Source: Onstottus_B arcticum (lineage in GTDB: Bacteria > Acidobacteriota > Blastocatellia > UBA7656). From it: a stretch of DNA of 64,000 bases. Location: the NCBI GenBank assembly GCA_038040485.1, contig JBBPIE010000018.1:62001-126000 (forward strand), read 5' to 3'. Positions 8,422 through 17,501 of the stretch are shown in pieces. The position numbers and the translations under genes are program-made. Position 1 is the stretch's first letter. The number at the start of each line of letters is the position of its first letter. The notes under the pieces are model-generated. The model saw only the letters and a list, made by a program, of their open reading frames with translations, made no database searches and was not told the origin of the DNA.

Positions 8422-11400
8422 ATGCGAACCGCCGCACCTCGCAAGAAAGAGCCGGCCGCTCCGCAGCGCCTCTCGGCCCCACCCGGCCGAAGCTCCGGGC
8501 CGGCAACGGGTCCCGCCGCTCGAAAGTCCCTGCCGCCCGCGATCCTCCTCAGACAACGGTTCACGCCTGAGGGAATGTTTCTTAACAGTGAAGGCAATCT
8601 GATCGAGCTGGCGTCCGATTTCACCCTCGAACAAGCGGTCCAACTCGAAATCGACGCAAAAGCGGGAGAGAAAAAACTAGGCAAGGGTCCCGCACCACAG
8701 GCGGTTCCTGACGTAAAGAAGCTCTCCAAAAAGGAGGAGAAGCCGAAACCAAAGATCCCGGGAAAAGGAGGGAAACCCGGAAGGGGAAAGGGTCTGGCGG
8801 GCCGCAAGTTCAGGGGCGGCGCATCACCGACTCTGAAGGGAATCGGTCCGGGAAAGGTTGGGCAATACCTCGCAGGGAAAGCGGGCCCAGTGCTGCTCAG
8901 AGGCTTTGGCAGGCTGCAGAAGCTTCGAGGGAACGAGCAGACACATGACAATGCGGGCGAGAAACTGACGCAGACTGAAAAAGCTGTGGTCATCCCAATC
9001 AGCGAAGGACAATCCAAGAGTAACGACGTACAAGTCACCGGTGTCAGCGGCCGTCCCGCGCCCGTTGTCGACGAGAGCAAAGGCAAACAGAAGCTTCAGG
9101 AAAAGCTTGCCGAAAACATCCCGAAAAGCGTCGAGGATGTTGACAACTTCAAGCGCGACATGAAAGCCCAGCACACCGGCGCCGATGTGCTGAAGGTTGT
9201 TCAGGTCGACAAGGACGCAGTTGTCTCAACCTTCCAGGACATGAGGCAAACGCCGCCGCCCGCTCCGCGCGAACACGAGCCCGAAGCCCTGCCGCCTCAG
9301 GAAGCGACTCCGGCTACCGCCGGACTGAACCTCGGTCAGGGCGCGATCGCCCCGCTTCAGAAAGAGCACACCGACGTTTCGAAGTACACAAATGAGGCTG
9401 ATAGCAAGCTCAAGGAAGAAGGTGTCACGCAGGAGCAGCTTGACATGGTGGATAGCGGCGACCTCGCCAAGGCGAACCAGGAAAAGAAAGGACTCGAGAA
9501 AGCTGCGAAGACTGAGCCTCTGGCGGTGCAGAAGTTCGCCCAGCAGGAAACGTCAAAAGTGGACAAGGATCTGAAGCAGGAAGAAAACAAAGAGCGCAGC
9601 GCATTGAAGGCCAAGCGAAAGGAAGGACTAGGGGCTACTTCACAGAAGCAAAAGACCGCCAAGAGCGATCTCGAGAAAAAACGCGAAGAGGTTGCCGCAA
9701 AGGTCAACGGTATCTACACCGCCGCGCAGGACAAGGTAAAGAAAAAGCTCGCCGACCTCGAAACGCAATCGATGAAACGCTTCGATGACGGCAATGCAAA
9801 AGAGTCCAAGGCATTCGAAGACAACGTCAATCGCGAGCTCGACGCCTTCAAGGATGATCGCTACTCCGGGTGGTTCGGCTGGGCCAGAAAAGTCAGGGAC
9901 TGGTGGAAGGGCATGGACGATCTGCCCGCGGTGAAGGCGATCTTCGAACGCAACCGTTCGGCGTTTGTCGAATCCGTCAACAAGCTCGTTGCCGACATCT
10001 CAGCCGACAATAAACGCGTGATCCAGGAGTGCAAGGACGAACTGCAACGCGCGAAAGCCGAGATCAAGGATTTCGTAAGCAAGCTCAAGCCGAGCCTCCA
10101 GGACATCGGGAAGAAAGCAGCCGAGGACATGAATTCGAAGCTGGACGGGCTCGACCAGTTCATCGCAAAGAAAGAAGAAGACCTCCAGAACCAGCTAAAG
10201 GACAAGCAGACGGCGGCGATCAAAGCGATCGACGAGAAGATCGAGAAGATGAAAGAGGCGATGGCCGGCGCGCTTGCGAAGCTCGGCAAGCTGCTGCTTT
10301 GGGCGGCGAAGAAATTCTTCACCTGGGCGCTGGAGAAGTTTGGTTTCTCACTGGCCGAAATCGAAAGCATCATCAACAAAGGCGTCGCCGTTCTCAAGGC
10401 GATCTTCACCGGGCCGATCAAGTTCGTGAAGAACCTGATAAACGCCGCATCTCTCGGCTTCAAGAACTTCGGCAAGAACTTTCTAACTCACCTGAAGAAC
10501 GCTGTCTTCGAATGGCTCACGGGTTCGCTTGAGGGCTTGCAACTGCCCGGCACCTGGGACTTGAAAGGGATTCTCAGCGTCATTTTCCAGATGGTCGGAA
10601 TCAGCTACGCGAACATCCGCGCGCATCTTGTGAAGTACATACCGGAGCCGGTTATTAAAGGACTGGAAACCACGTTCGACGTTCTGAAGACGCTCATCAA
10701 AGATGGACCGATGGCGGCGTGGGAGCAGCTCCAACAAATCGGCACGGAGATGAAAGACGCGTTCGTCACCGCTATAAAAGACTGGATCAAGTGGAAAGTC
10801 ATCGAAGAAGCCATCAAAACCGTTCTCGCGATGTTCATTCCCGGAGCCGGCATTATTCGGGCCATCATCGGGATTTACGACACAGTCGTGTTCTTCATCC
10901 AAAAAGCAAAAGACATCATGCGGATGATCGGCAGCTTCCTTGGCTCGATTGCCGAGATCGCTGCCGGCAACATCGGCGCGGCGGCCGGTGCGCTGGAAGA
11001 AGGCCTGGCCCGCGGGCTTGTGCTGGTTATCGAGTTCCTCGCGCGATTCCTGCGGCTGACCGGCATTACAAGCGCGATACGCAAAGTCCTGCACACGATA
11101 AAAGGGAAGGTGGATGGTGTGCTCGACAAGGTGGCGAAGTGGATTGCGGAGAAAGCGAAGAAGTTGTTTGCGGGCGGGAAGGAACTGGTCAAAAAGACCG
11201 CCGAGAAGGTGAAGAACTTTCTCTTTCCGCGGCTCCCGTTCACCGAACCGGATGGAAAGACTCACACACTCACGGTCGATACAAAGGCGCCGCAGGGCGA
11301 GTTGGTCGTCCAGAGCAGCACCGCTCCAGTGGTGCAATATATCTACAACCTCAAACCCAAGGTTGATTCGATAAAAGACAAGACGAAGAAGAAACAGGCC

Positions 11401-12102
11401 CAGAAAACATACACAGATGCGCTCGCCCAGAGGCAAAAGGCGGCCGACACTCTCGAGGCGGTCTTTGTGCCGCGGAGCGGCAGAACAAAGCCTGAACAGG
11501 ACCTGTTCAAAGAGACGAATACCCTGCTCGGCCTGATAAAAACGATTTGGGGCTTGATAGGGGTGGGCGATGAGTTGCTGGACGGCGAAGCCGAAGTCGG
11601 CTCCTACAATGACCTGGGTATCAAGCCCGATATGACCGCCCATCATGTTCCGCAAAACGCGATTCTCAAACGGCTGAGGAGATGGATCACCACGTATCTG
11701 GACCGCGAACCGGTTCCGGGGTTCAGAGAGCATATGAGTCAAAGGCTCGCCGGTCTCGGAGTGAAGCATGGCGCGGTGGGTGGCTATGCGGACAGTCAAG
11801 GCATCTCGATTCGTACTGAGAAACTAAGGCACAACCAAACTCGGACGTTCGGCAAGCTCCCAGAGGATCTGGATGTTCCTCAGGGTGAGTGGTCAGTGAA
11901 AGGCAAGCAAGCCGGCGATGCACGCATAAAGCGGTTTGTGGACGTCGCGAGGTCGGAGTTCGAGAAAGATACCGAAGATGTCTTTGCAATTTACTCCGGG
12001 AGAAAAGGGCTGCCAAAAGTGACTAACATCCAGAAGGTCACTGCGAGCGTTCAAAAGCTCAAGGAAAAGAACGCCGCCAAGTGGGGGACCTTCCTCCGAT
12101 GA
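8422..12102 (+). CDS. chimeric eCIS effector with HNH-like C-terminal tip
   Basis: The ATG at 8422 lies 4 nt after the ATPase stop and follows GAGGA, giving 1226 residues. The N-terminus is basic and Pro/Ala-rich (MRTAAPRKKEP), followed by a disordered region and a long Lys/Glu-rich coiled coil (about 330-600). Residues about 661-925 are amphipathic or hydrophobic and clearly similar to the same region of the next protein (IFTGPIKFVKNLINAASLGF, MFIPGAGIIRAIIGIYDT). The last 160 residues carry MTAHHVPQNAIL (H1074-H1075) and later ISIRTEKLRHNQTRTFGK. This pattern resembles HNH/Tox-HNH-type nuclease tips of polymorphic toxins. The likely role is a particle-loaded toxin with a conserved carrier part and an exchangeable tip. 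No immunity gene is obvious, as is common for eCIS cargo. Nuclease activity is inference. Confidence 0.75.
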   Translation: MRTAAPRKKEPAAPQRLSAPPGRSSGPATGPAARKSLPPAILLRQRFTPEGMFLNSEGNLIELASDFTLEQAVQLEIDAKAGEKKLGKGPAPQAVPDVKKLSKKEEKPKPKIPGKGGKPGRGKGLAGRKFRGGASPTLKGIGPGKVGQYLAGKAGPVLLRGFGRLQKLRGNEQTHDNAGEKLTQTEKAVVIPISEGQSKSNDVQVTGVSGRPAPVVDESKGKQKLQEKLAENIPKSVEDVDNFKRDMKAQHTGADVLKVVQVDKDAVVSTFQDMRQTPPPAPREHEPEALPPQEATPATAGLNLGQGAIAPLQKEHTDVSKYTNEADSKLKEEGVTQEQLDMVDSGDLAKANQEKKGLEKAAKTEPLAVQKFAQQETSKVDKDLKQEENKERSALKAKRKEGLGATSQKQKTAKSDLEKKREEVAAKVNGIYTAAQDKVKKKLADLETQSMKRFDDGNAKESKAFEDNVNRELDAFKDDRYSGWFGWARKVRDWWKGMDDLPAVKAIFERNRSAFVESVNKLVADISADNKRVIQECKDELQRAKAEIKDFVSKLKPSLQDIGKKAAEDMNSKLDGLDQFIAKKEEDLQNQLKDKQTAAIKAIDEKIEKMKEAMAGALAKLGKLLLWAAKKFFTWALEKFGFSLAEIESIINKGVAVLKAIFTGPIKFVKNLINAASLGFKNFGKNFLTHLKNAVFEWLTGSLEGLQLPGTWDLKGILSVIFQMVGISYANIRAHLVKYIPEPVIKGLETTFDVLKTLIKDGPMAAWEQLQQIGTEMKDAFVTAIKDWIKWKVIEEAIKTVLAMFIPGAGIIRAIIGIYDTVVFFIQKAKDIMRMIGSFLGSIAEIAAGNIGAAAGALEEGLARGLVLVIEFLARFLRLTGITSAIRKVLHTIKGKVDGVLDKVAKWIAEKAKKLFAGGKELVKKTAEKVKNFLFPRLPFTEPDGKTHTLTVDTKAPQGELVVQSSTAPVVQYIYNLKPKVDSIKDKTKKKQAQKTYTDALAQRQKAADTLEAVFVPRSGRTKPEQDLFKETNTLLGLIKTIWGLIGVGDELLDGEAEVGSYNDLGIKPDMTAHHVPQNAILKRLRRWITTYLDREPVPGFREHMSQRLAGLGVKHGAVGGYADSQGISIRTEKLRHNQTRTFGKLPEDLDVPQGEWSVKGKQAGDARIKRFVDVARSEFEKDTEDVFAIYSGRKGLPKVTNIQKVTASVQKLKEKNAAKWGTFLR

Positions 12103-12209
12103 AGTTTGAGCAAGTGGTCGCGCAAACAGCGATTTGGCCTCGAATAGGGAGGCAACGAAGCCGGCGAATTCGCTCTAACCGGGCCAGGTTCGCCGGCTGA
12201 GAAGTACTC

Positions 12210-15200
12210 ATGCGAACGGTAGCTCTTCGCAAAGATACAACCAGCGCCACTCCGGCCCCGAAGCCGGCGGCAAGGCGGCAGCCTGCTCTTTCCAGGCTCT
12301 CTTCTGTAGCGCCGCTTGGTTTGACCGACCATGACCCTCCTCCGCTCAGACTGGGCAGCGCTAGTCTCGGTCGTTCCGCCGACGCGATCCAACCGCTGGC
12401 TGCTTCATCAATTGCCGTCTCCTCGCCGCACGATGCAGCCGAAAAGGAAGCAAGCAGCACAGCTTCAAAAGTCGTGCGCATGTCCCCGCGCGGGGATTCG
12501 ACTTCTTACACCGCTACTGGAACCGGCACCGTCTTCAGGCTGGTAAAAGGCTCTGCGAACATCGGACCTCATCCCATCAAAGAGCGCGGAGCCGCCTTCC
12601 CTCGTTCTGCTCTGACACTTGCGCTCATTCAGCGAAGCCCCGTGGACGCCGTCATCCAACGCCAGGCTGCTGCAGGGCCGAGCCGAGCTTCGAACATCGC
12701 GGCACGCATTCAGGCTGGCAAGGCCGGCGGCTCGCCGTTGCCGTCCGGCGTGCGCAGTTTCATGGAGCCGCGCTTCGGCGCTGACTTCAGCGGAGTTCGA
12801 GTCCACACCGGAGACACAGCCGCGAAGCTGAACAAGCAGGTCAGCGCCCAAGCGTTCACGACCGGGAATCACATCTTCTTTGGCAAGAACAAGTTCAAAC
12901 CCGAGAGCGAGGAAGGCAAAGAGCTGATTGCGCATGAGCTGACTCACACGATCCAGCAGGGCGCCGCCGTTCAGCAGGGCGCCGCCGTTCAGCGCAGCGA
13001 AGACGTCAGCGTCACCGAACATTCAGCCCCGAAGGTTCAACGCCTGGGTCTCAGCGACGCGCTGGATTACTTCGCCGACAAGGCGAACCTGATTCCGGGT
13101 TTCCGCATGTTCACGATCATCCTCGGCATGAACCCCATCAACATGAGCGGCGTGGACCGCAGCGCGGCCAACATACTGCGCGCGCTGGTTGAGTTCATGC
13201 CCGGCGGCGGACTGATCACCGAAGCGCTCGACAACAACGGCATATTCGACAAAGTCGGCGCCTGGGTCGAACAACAAATAAGCTCGCTCGGAATGGCCGC
13301 CGGCTCGATCCAACAGGCGGTGATGGACTTCCTCGATTCGCTGAGTTGGTCAGACATCCTCGACCTGGGCGGTGTTTGGGACCGCGCCAAGAGCATCTTC
13401 ACCGGGCCGATCGACCAGATCATCACTTTCGCCGCGGGCCTGGTCACAGGAATCATCGAGTTCATCAAAGAAGCCATTCTGCTTCCAGTCGCCAAACTTG
13501 CCGAAGGCACCGAGGGTTACGCGCTGCTCAAAGCCGTCATGGGCAAGGACCCGATCACGGGCGACGCGTACCCGCAGACGGCTGAGAACGTCATCGGCCC
13601 CTTCATGAAGCTCATCGGCCAGGACGAGATCTGGCAGAACATGCAGAAGGCCAACGCGATCCCGCGCGCCTTCGCGTGGTTCAAGACGGCGCTCAGCGAA
13701 CTGATGGGGTTTGTCAACGAGATCCCGGGTCTGTTCGTCGCCGCCTTCCAAGCTCTAGAGTTGGCCGACATCATTTTAGTCCCGCGGGCTTTTGCGAAAC
13801 TGGCAGCAGTGTTCGGAGACTTTCTCGGACGGTTCACGAGCTGGGCAGGCAACACGATCTGGAACCTGCTCGAGATCATCTTCGACGTGGTCAGCCCGGG
13901 CGCGTTCGGCTATGTGAAGAAGACCGGCGCAGCGCTCAAGAGCATCCTGAAGAACCCGATTCCTTTCATTGGAAACCTGGTGAAGGCGGCGAAGCTCGGC
14001 TTCCAGAATTTTTCGGGCAGATTCCTGACGCACCTGAAGAGAGGGCTGATCGACTGGCTCATCGGCTCGCTGCCCGGCGTGTACATCCCCAAGGCCCTCT
14101 CGCTTCCCGAGGTTGGCAAGTTCGCTCTGAGCGTGCTCGGGATAACGTGGGCTCAGATCCGTGCGAAGTTCGTGACAGCGCTCGGCAAGAATGGCGAAAA
14201 GATAATGGCCGGGCTCGAAGTTGCCTTCGATGTGATCGTCGCGCTTGTGAAGGGCGGGCCAGCCGCGGCCTGGGAGGTGATAAAAGACAAGCTTACCGAT
14301 CTCAAGGATCAAGTCATAAGCGGCATCACTTCTTTAATAGTCGGAATAGTCGTCAAAAAGGCAATTCCCAAATTCGTTGCGATGTTCATACCCGGCGCCG
14401 GGTTCATCTCGGCGATCATCTCGATCTACGACACGATCATGGTCTTCGTGGAGAAGATCAAGAAGATCGTCGAGGTCGTTACGGCGTTCGTCGACTCGAT
14501 AGTCGCGATCGCGGGCGGTGCGATCGGCGCGGCTGCCAGCCGCGTGGAATCCGTTCTGGCCGGTATGCTGTCGCTGGCCATCAGTTTCCTCGCGGGCTTC
14601 GCCGGTCTCGGCAAGGTCGCCGACAAGATCAAGGGCATCATCGACAGAGTCCGCGACGCTGTCGACAAGGCGATAGACACCGCGATCAACTTTATCGTCA
14701 CCAAGGCGAAGGCGCTGTTCGGCAAGCTGTTTGGGAAAGATAAGAAGGATGAGCGATCTGAAGAGGAGAAGGCAAAAGCTCTCAAGTCCGCGATGGCGGA
14801 GGCCAATCCGTTGGTCGGCGACAAGAGCTTGTCTGATGCAAAGATCACCCAGAAGTTGACCGCGATCAAGATCAAGTACAAGGTGAAATCGCTTCAACTG
14901 ATCGTCGATAACAAGACTGAGCAGAAAGAAGTCGCGCACATTCGGGGCGAGAATAGTCCGCCGGTTGACGGTCCGACGGCGGTACGCCCCACCGATGACC
15001 CGCAGTGCTCGATCAAGCTAGAGCGGCCAGGGTTCACGCCGAAACTCAAGAGACTATTCCGCACCCTGTATCCGCAGGCGCACAGACCTGACGGGACTTT
15101 GCTCGACGACATCGATCGGCGGCACATCATCTCGTCTGACAAGATGATTAAACACTACGAAACGGTGTTAAATGCTTTGAAGGTGAGCGCGGCGGCGGCG

Positions 15201-15446
15201 TTGCTGACCACGAAGGGTTCACCGGTGACCGACCCGCCGACTAACGAGAAGGTCCAGGCGGCGGCGGCGAAGCGGCATAGGAAGTTCTTCAGCAAGCTCG
15301 AGAATCTATGGCCCGGTGCCTCTTCGCCAAATCGTTCGCTCGGTGCAGCAGACGACCCGCCGGGTGCTGGAGAGATGCGCGCGCCAATGCCGCCTGCCGA
15401 TATGATCGCGCACGAGACGGCTATCTTTGTCGAATTTGGGTTGTAG
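12210..15446 (+). CDS. DUF4157-containing eCIS effector
   Basis: The 1078-residue product begins MRTVALRKDT, like the preceding protein. Residues about 178-250 match the DUF4157 (eCIS core) domain: FMEPRFGADFSGVRVHTG, then LIAHELTHTIQQG with the zinc-peptidase motif HELTH (H242, E243, H246). DUF4157 proteins are strongly linked with eCIS cargo. Next comes a hydrophobic, amphipathic-helix-rich body; residues about 577-845 are homologous to the body of the preceding effector. The C-terminus (about 900-1078) is soluble, contains DIDRRHIISSDKM (H972), and is unlike the neighbour's tip. I do not recognise it; a nuclease-like role is possible from the DRRH motif. The start has only a weak ribosome site (GAAG). 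An 18-bp duplication follows the HELTH helix. Confidence 0.85.
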   Translation: MRTVALRKDTTSATPAPKPAARRQPALSRLSSVAPLGLTDHDPPPLRLGSASLGRSADAIQPLAASSIAVSSPHDAAEKEASSTASKVVRMSPRGDSTSYTATGTGTVFRLVKGSANIGPHPIKERGAAFPRSALTLALIQRSPVDAVIQRQAAAGPSRASNIAARIQAGKAGGSPLPSGVRSFMEPRFGADFSGVRVHTGDTAAKLNKQVSAQAFTTGNHIFFGKNKFKPESEEGKELIAHELTHTIQQGAAVQQGAAVQRSEDVSVTEHSAPKVQRLGLSDALDYFADKANLIPGFRMFTIILGMNPINMSGVDRSAANILRALVEFMPGGGLITEALDNNGIFDKVGAWVEQQISSLGMAAGSIQQAVMDFLDSLSWSDILDLGGVWDRAKSIFTGPIDQIITFAAGLVTGIIEFIKEAILLPVAKLAEGTEGYALLKAVMGKDPITGDAYPQTAENVIGPFMKLIGQDEIWQNMQKANAIPRAFAWFKTALSELMGFVNEIPGLFVAAFQALELADIILVPRAFAKLAAVFGDFLGRFTSWAGNTIWNLLEIIFDVVSPGAFGYVKKTGAALKSILKNPIPFIGNLVKAAKLGFQNFSGRFLTHLKRGLIDWLIGSLPGVYIPKALSLPEVGKFALSVLGITWAQIRAKFVTALGKNGEKIMAGLEVAFDVIVALVKGGPAAAWEVIKDKLTDLKDQVISGITSLIVGIVVKKAIPKFVAMFIPGAGFISAIISIYDTIMVFVEKIKKIVEVVTAFVDSIVAIAGGAIGAAASRVESVLAGMLSLAISFLAGFAGLGKVADKIKGIIDRVRDAVDKAIDTAINFIVTKAKALFGKLFGKDKKDERSEEEKAKALKSAMAEANPLVGDKSLSDAKITQKLTAIKIKYKVKSLQLIVDNKTEQKEVAHIRGENSPPVDGPTAVRPTDDPQCSIKLERPGFTPKLKRLFRTLYPQAHRPDGTLLDDIDRRHIISSDKMIKHYETVLNALKVSAAAALLTTKGSPVTDPPTNEKVQAAAAKRHRKFFSKLENLWPGASSPNRSLGAADDPPGAGEMRAPMPPADMIAHETAIFVEFGL
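12954..12989 (+). repeat. 18-bp tandem duplication just after HELTH motif
   Basis: Units 12954-12971 and 12972-12989 are identical and encode QQGAAV twice. The duplication is in frame and looks recent. Confidence 0.9.
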
Positions 15447-15558
15447 TGAAATAATTGGCGCGCCTGCGACACAATTCGGCGCCCGGCAAAGAGAAGCGAG
15501 CCGCAAACAAGGCTGTTGTCACAACGATGTTTGACCAGGACAGAAAAAGGAGACGCAC

Positions 15559-16050
15559 ATGGCTTCCGATACCGCGACAGAGAATGGCTTGAAGGCAGTA
15601 GAAACCCTGCGAGCCTTCCTCACAAAGATGCAGCTCAATCCGCGGGAAGAACCATTCCCTCAGGGCAAAGCTTTCACGGTTGAACTCGAAGGGCCGACCG
15701 AAGAGTGTGTCACCCAGATTATGGTCGAGAAAGAGCGGTTCATCGCCCATTTCAACTTCAAGGGAATTGTGCCGCAAGAGCTGCGAATGAAGGTCGCGGA
15801 ATTTATCACTCGGGCAAACTATGGGCTCATTATCGGCAACTTCGAGCTGAACATCGGCACCGGCACGCTCCGTTACAAATCGAGCATCGACTTCAGCGCG
15901 GCGGAGCTCGCGGAACCGCTCATTCGCAATGCGATGCTCTCAGCCATGGACAACATCGAGGTATTCGCCGGTCCGCTTGGCGAGCTCCTCGACGGGGAGC
16001 TGGAACCGGAGGAGGCGTACCAGGCGGCAAGGTCTAATCTCGCGGGCTGA
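15559..16050 (+). CDS. YbjN-domain protein, possible effector chaperone
   Basis: The 163-residue protein matches the YbjN family in length and pattern: an N-terminal helix, FTVELEGPTEECVTQIMVEKERFIAHFNF, then AEFITRANYGLIIGNFELNIGTGTLRYKSSIDF and a C-terminal helix. YbjN proteins share the fold of class I type III secretion chaperones. AAAAGGAGA lies 6-9 nt ahead of the ATG. It follows the second effector by 112 nt in the same direction, so a role in holding or loading effectors into the eCIS particle is plausible. That role is inferred only from fold and position. Nothing suggests catalysis. Confidence 0.8.
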   Translation: MASDTATENGLKAVETLRAFLTKMQLNPREEPFPQGKAFTVELEGPTEECVTQIMVEKERFIAHFNFKGIVPQELRMKVAEFITRANYGLIIGNFELNIGTGTLRYKSSIDFSAAELAEPLIRNAMLSAMDNIEVFAGPLGELLDGELEPEEAYQAARSNLAG

Positions 16051-16093
16051 CGCCCGTACGAGTTTGGATTGCCGGGCAGTCCAGAGGTGATCA

Positions 16094-17374
16094 ATGAACG
16101 CTGCGTTGCTTGATAAGAGCGTGATAGAAGAGTGCTTGACGCGCGAAGCTCCGTGGTCGGACAGCCACGGGGCCGATCAGGACTACCTTGGATTCGGAAT
16201 GCTGTATTACGCGATCGTCTACGCTCTCAAAGCGCGGGTCGCGGTGTGTCTCGGCTCGGGTGGCGGATTCGTTCCACGGGTTATGCGCCAAGCGCAGCGC
16301 GACCTTGGAATCGCCGAGACCAGCCGCACTATTCTAGTTGATGGAAACAACCCGGCGGCTGGCTGGGGCGCTCCTGCCTGGCTGGCTCAAGACTCGTTCT
16401 TTCGAAAGCACTTCCCGGAGGTTGAGGTTGTAGTCGATCTGACTCGAAATGCCGCCAGGAGCTTCTTCGAGAAGAATGACCTCCGGATCGATTACCTGCA
16501 TATCGATGCCGATCACTCTTTTGAAGCGTGCCTCGAGGACTTCGAAACGTATAGGCACTTCCTGCACGAAGGCTCGGTCGTAACTCTGCACGACACGAAT
16601 TGCCCCGGCGCCGGTGTGAGTGGTGTGATTGAACACATCCGAACGCTGTCCGGCTGTGAGGTTGTCGATTTCCCCGACATCGGCGCGGGCACAGCGCTGG
16701 TACGCATCGGAAAAGCGGTCGAGGGCTCGCGCTTCAAATGCGCGCCCTTTGAACAAGCCGAGACCGGCGCCGATTTGATTGGAACGACCCGTCATCCCGA
16801 TGCACAACCGCTTTCTTCGGGCGGCCGTGAATGGAAGTATCTCGAAAGCACTGCGTTCTCGACGCGGTATGTGCTGTCGGCTCATTTTGTGAAGTCGTGC
16901 CGCTCTGTCATAGAGATCGGCGGCGCCAAGACTCCGATCGACAATTTCCTGACGGGTACACATGACAGCGTGCTGGTTCTGGATCCGTTCATCAGGGAGA
17001 ATCGCTTCAACACAGTCAATGGCAAGCCGTGCCGCGTCTCCCACGTACGAGCGAGATTCCAGGATGTAGACTGGCACATTCCTCCAGCGGCCGAATATGG
17101 ATTGGTGATGCTAGGCCTGGAAATCCAGGGGTTGGAACCCCATCAATACCGCGAGCTTTATCGGCTGGTCAACCAGGCAAGAGTGACCGTCATCGAGTTT
17201 CCGGGTTCGTGGAGTCCATCGCGAGAGCAGTTCGAGATGATCAGGAACAACACGAACACCTCGGTGACATTCCGAACAAGACTCGATTTGGAAGGGAACG
17301 ACTTCGGGAATCTGGAGAACAGTTGGCCGCCGCGGTGCGATCGAGAGATCTATGTGCTGGAACCGCGGCGTTGA
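16094..17374 (+). CDS. class I SAM-dependent methyltransferase, two-domain
   Basis: The protein has 426 residues. The N-terminal half has a Rossmann methyltransferase pattern: CLGSGGGFVPRVM (SAM-binding loop), an acidic strand end ILVDGNN, and IDYLHIDADHSFEACLEDF, typical of the Methyltransf_24 group, ending VVTLHDTNCPG. The C-terminal half (from about residue 250) begins a second Rossmann-like unit (SVIEIGGAKTPIDNFL, VLVLDPF) with a less complete binding loop. This could be a duplicated, partly degenerate methyltransferase domain. It starts 43 nt after the YbjN gene with GAGGTG upstream, so it is in the same block. The substrate is not evident; modification of a glycan made by the downstream glycosyltransferase is one option. 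Confidence 0.75.
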   Translation: MNAALLDKSVIEECLTREAPWSDSHGADQDYLGFGMLYYAIVYALKARVAVCLGSGGGFVPRVMRQAQRDLGIAETSRTILVDGNNPAAGWGAPAWLAQDSFFRKHFPEVEVVVDLTRNAARSFFEKNDLRIDYLHIDADHSFEACLEDFETYRHFLHEGSVVTLHDTNCPGAGVSGVIEHIRTLSGCEVVDFPDIGAGTALVRIGKAVEGSRFKCAPFEQAETGADLIGTTRHPDAQPLSSGGREWKYLESTAFSTRYVLSAHFVKSCRSVIEIGGAKTPIDNFLTGTHDSVLVLDPFIRENRFNTVNGKPCRVSHVRARFQDVDWHIPPAAEYGLVMLGLEIQGLEPHQYRELYRLVNQARVTVIEFPGSWSPSREQFEMIRNNTNTSVTFRTRLDLEGNDFGNLENSWPPRCDREIYVLEPRR

Positions 17375-17400
17375 GGTTTAGTTGGCCTTGGCTGTGGTCC

Positions 17401-17487
17401 TGTAGGGGCGGCCCTCTGTGGCGGCGCCTCTTGGAAAGAAGTCTCTGTTAGCCGAAGAGGGGCGGCCACGGAGGGCCGCCCGTACAA
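17401..17487. repeat. hairpin repeat TGTAGGGGCGGC family, diverged copy
   Basis: The left arm starts TGTAGGGGCGGCCCTCTGTG and the right arm ends GAGGGCCGCCCGTACA. The arms are imperfect complements. The element fills most of the gap before the glycosyltransferase and ends where that gene's ribosome site (AAGGAGA, 17486-17492) begins, so folding could affect its translation. Confidence 0.85.
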
Positions 17488-17501
17488 GGAGACTAAGGCA
17501 G

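Noticed and set aside
8322..9086. Minus-strand frame of 254 codons rich in Pro, Phe and Ser
   Set aside because: It mirrors the Lys/Gly-rich start of the first effector; the composition is a by-product of the opposite strand.
10483..11799. Long minus-strand reading frame opposite the first effector
   Set aside because: It is antisense to a well-supported coding region, shows Arg/Leu/His-rich composition typical of GC-rich shadow frames and has no family resemblance.
13676..14743. Plus-strand 355-codon frame inside the DUF4157 effector
   Set aside because: It is an Arg/Gly/Asp-rich shadow frame of the real gene.
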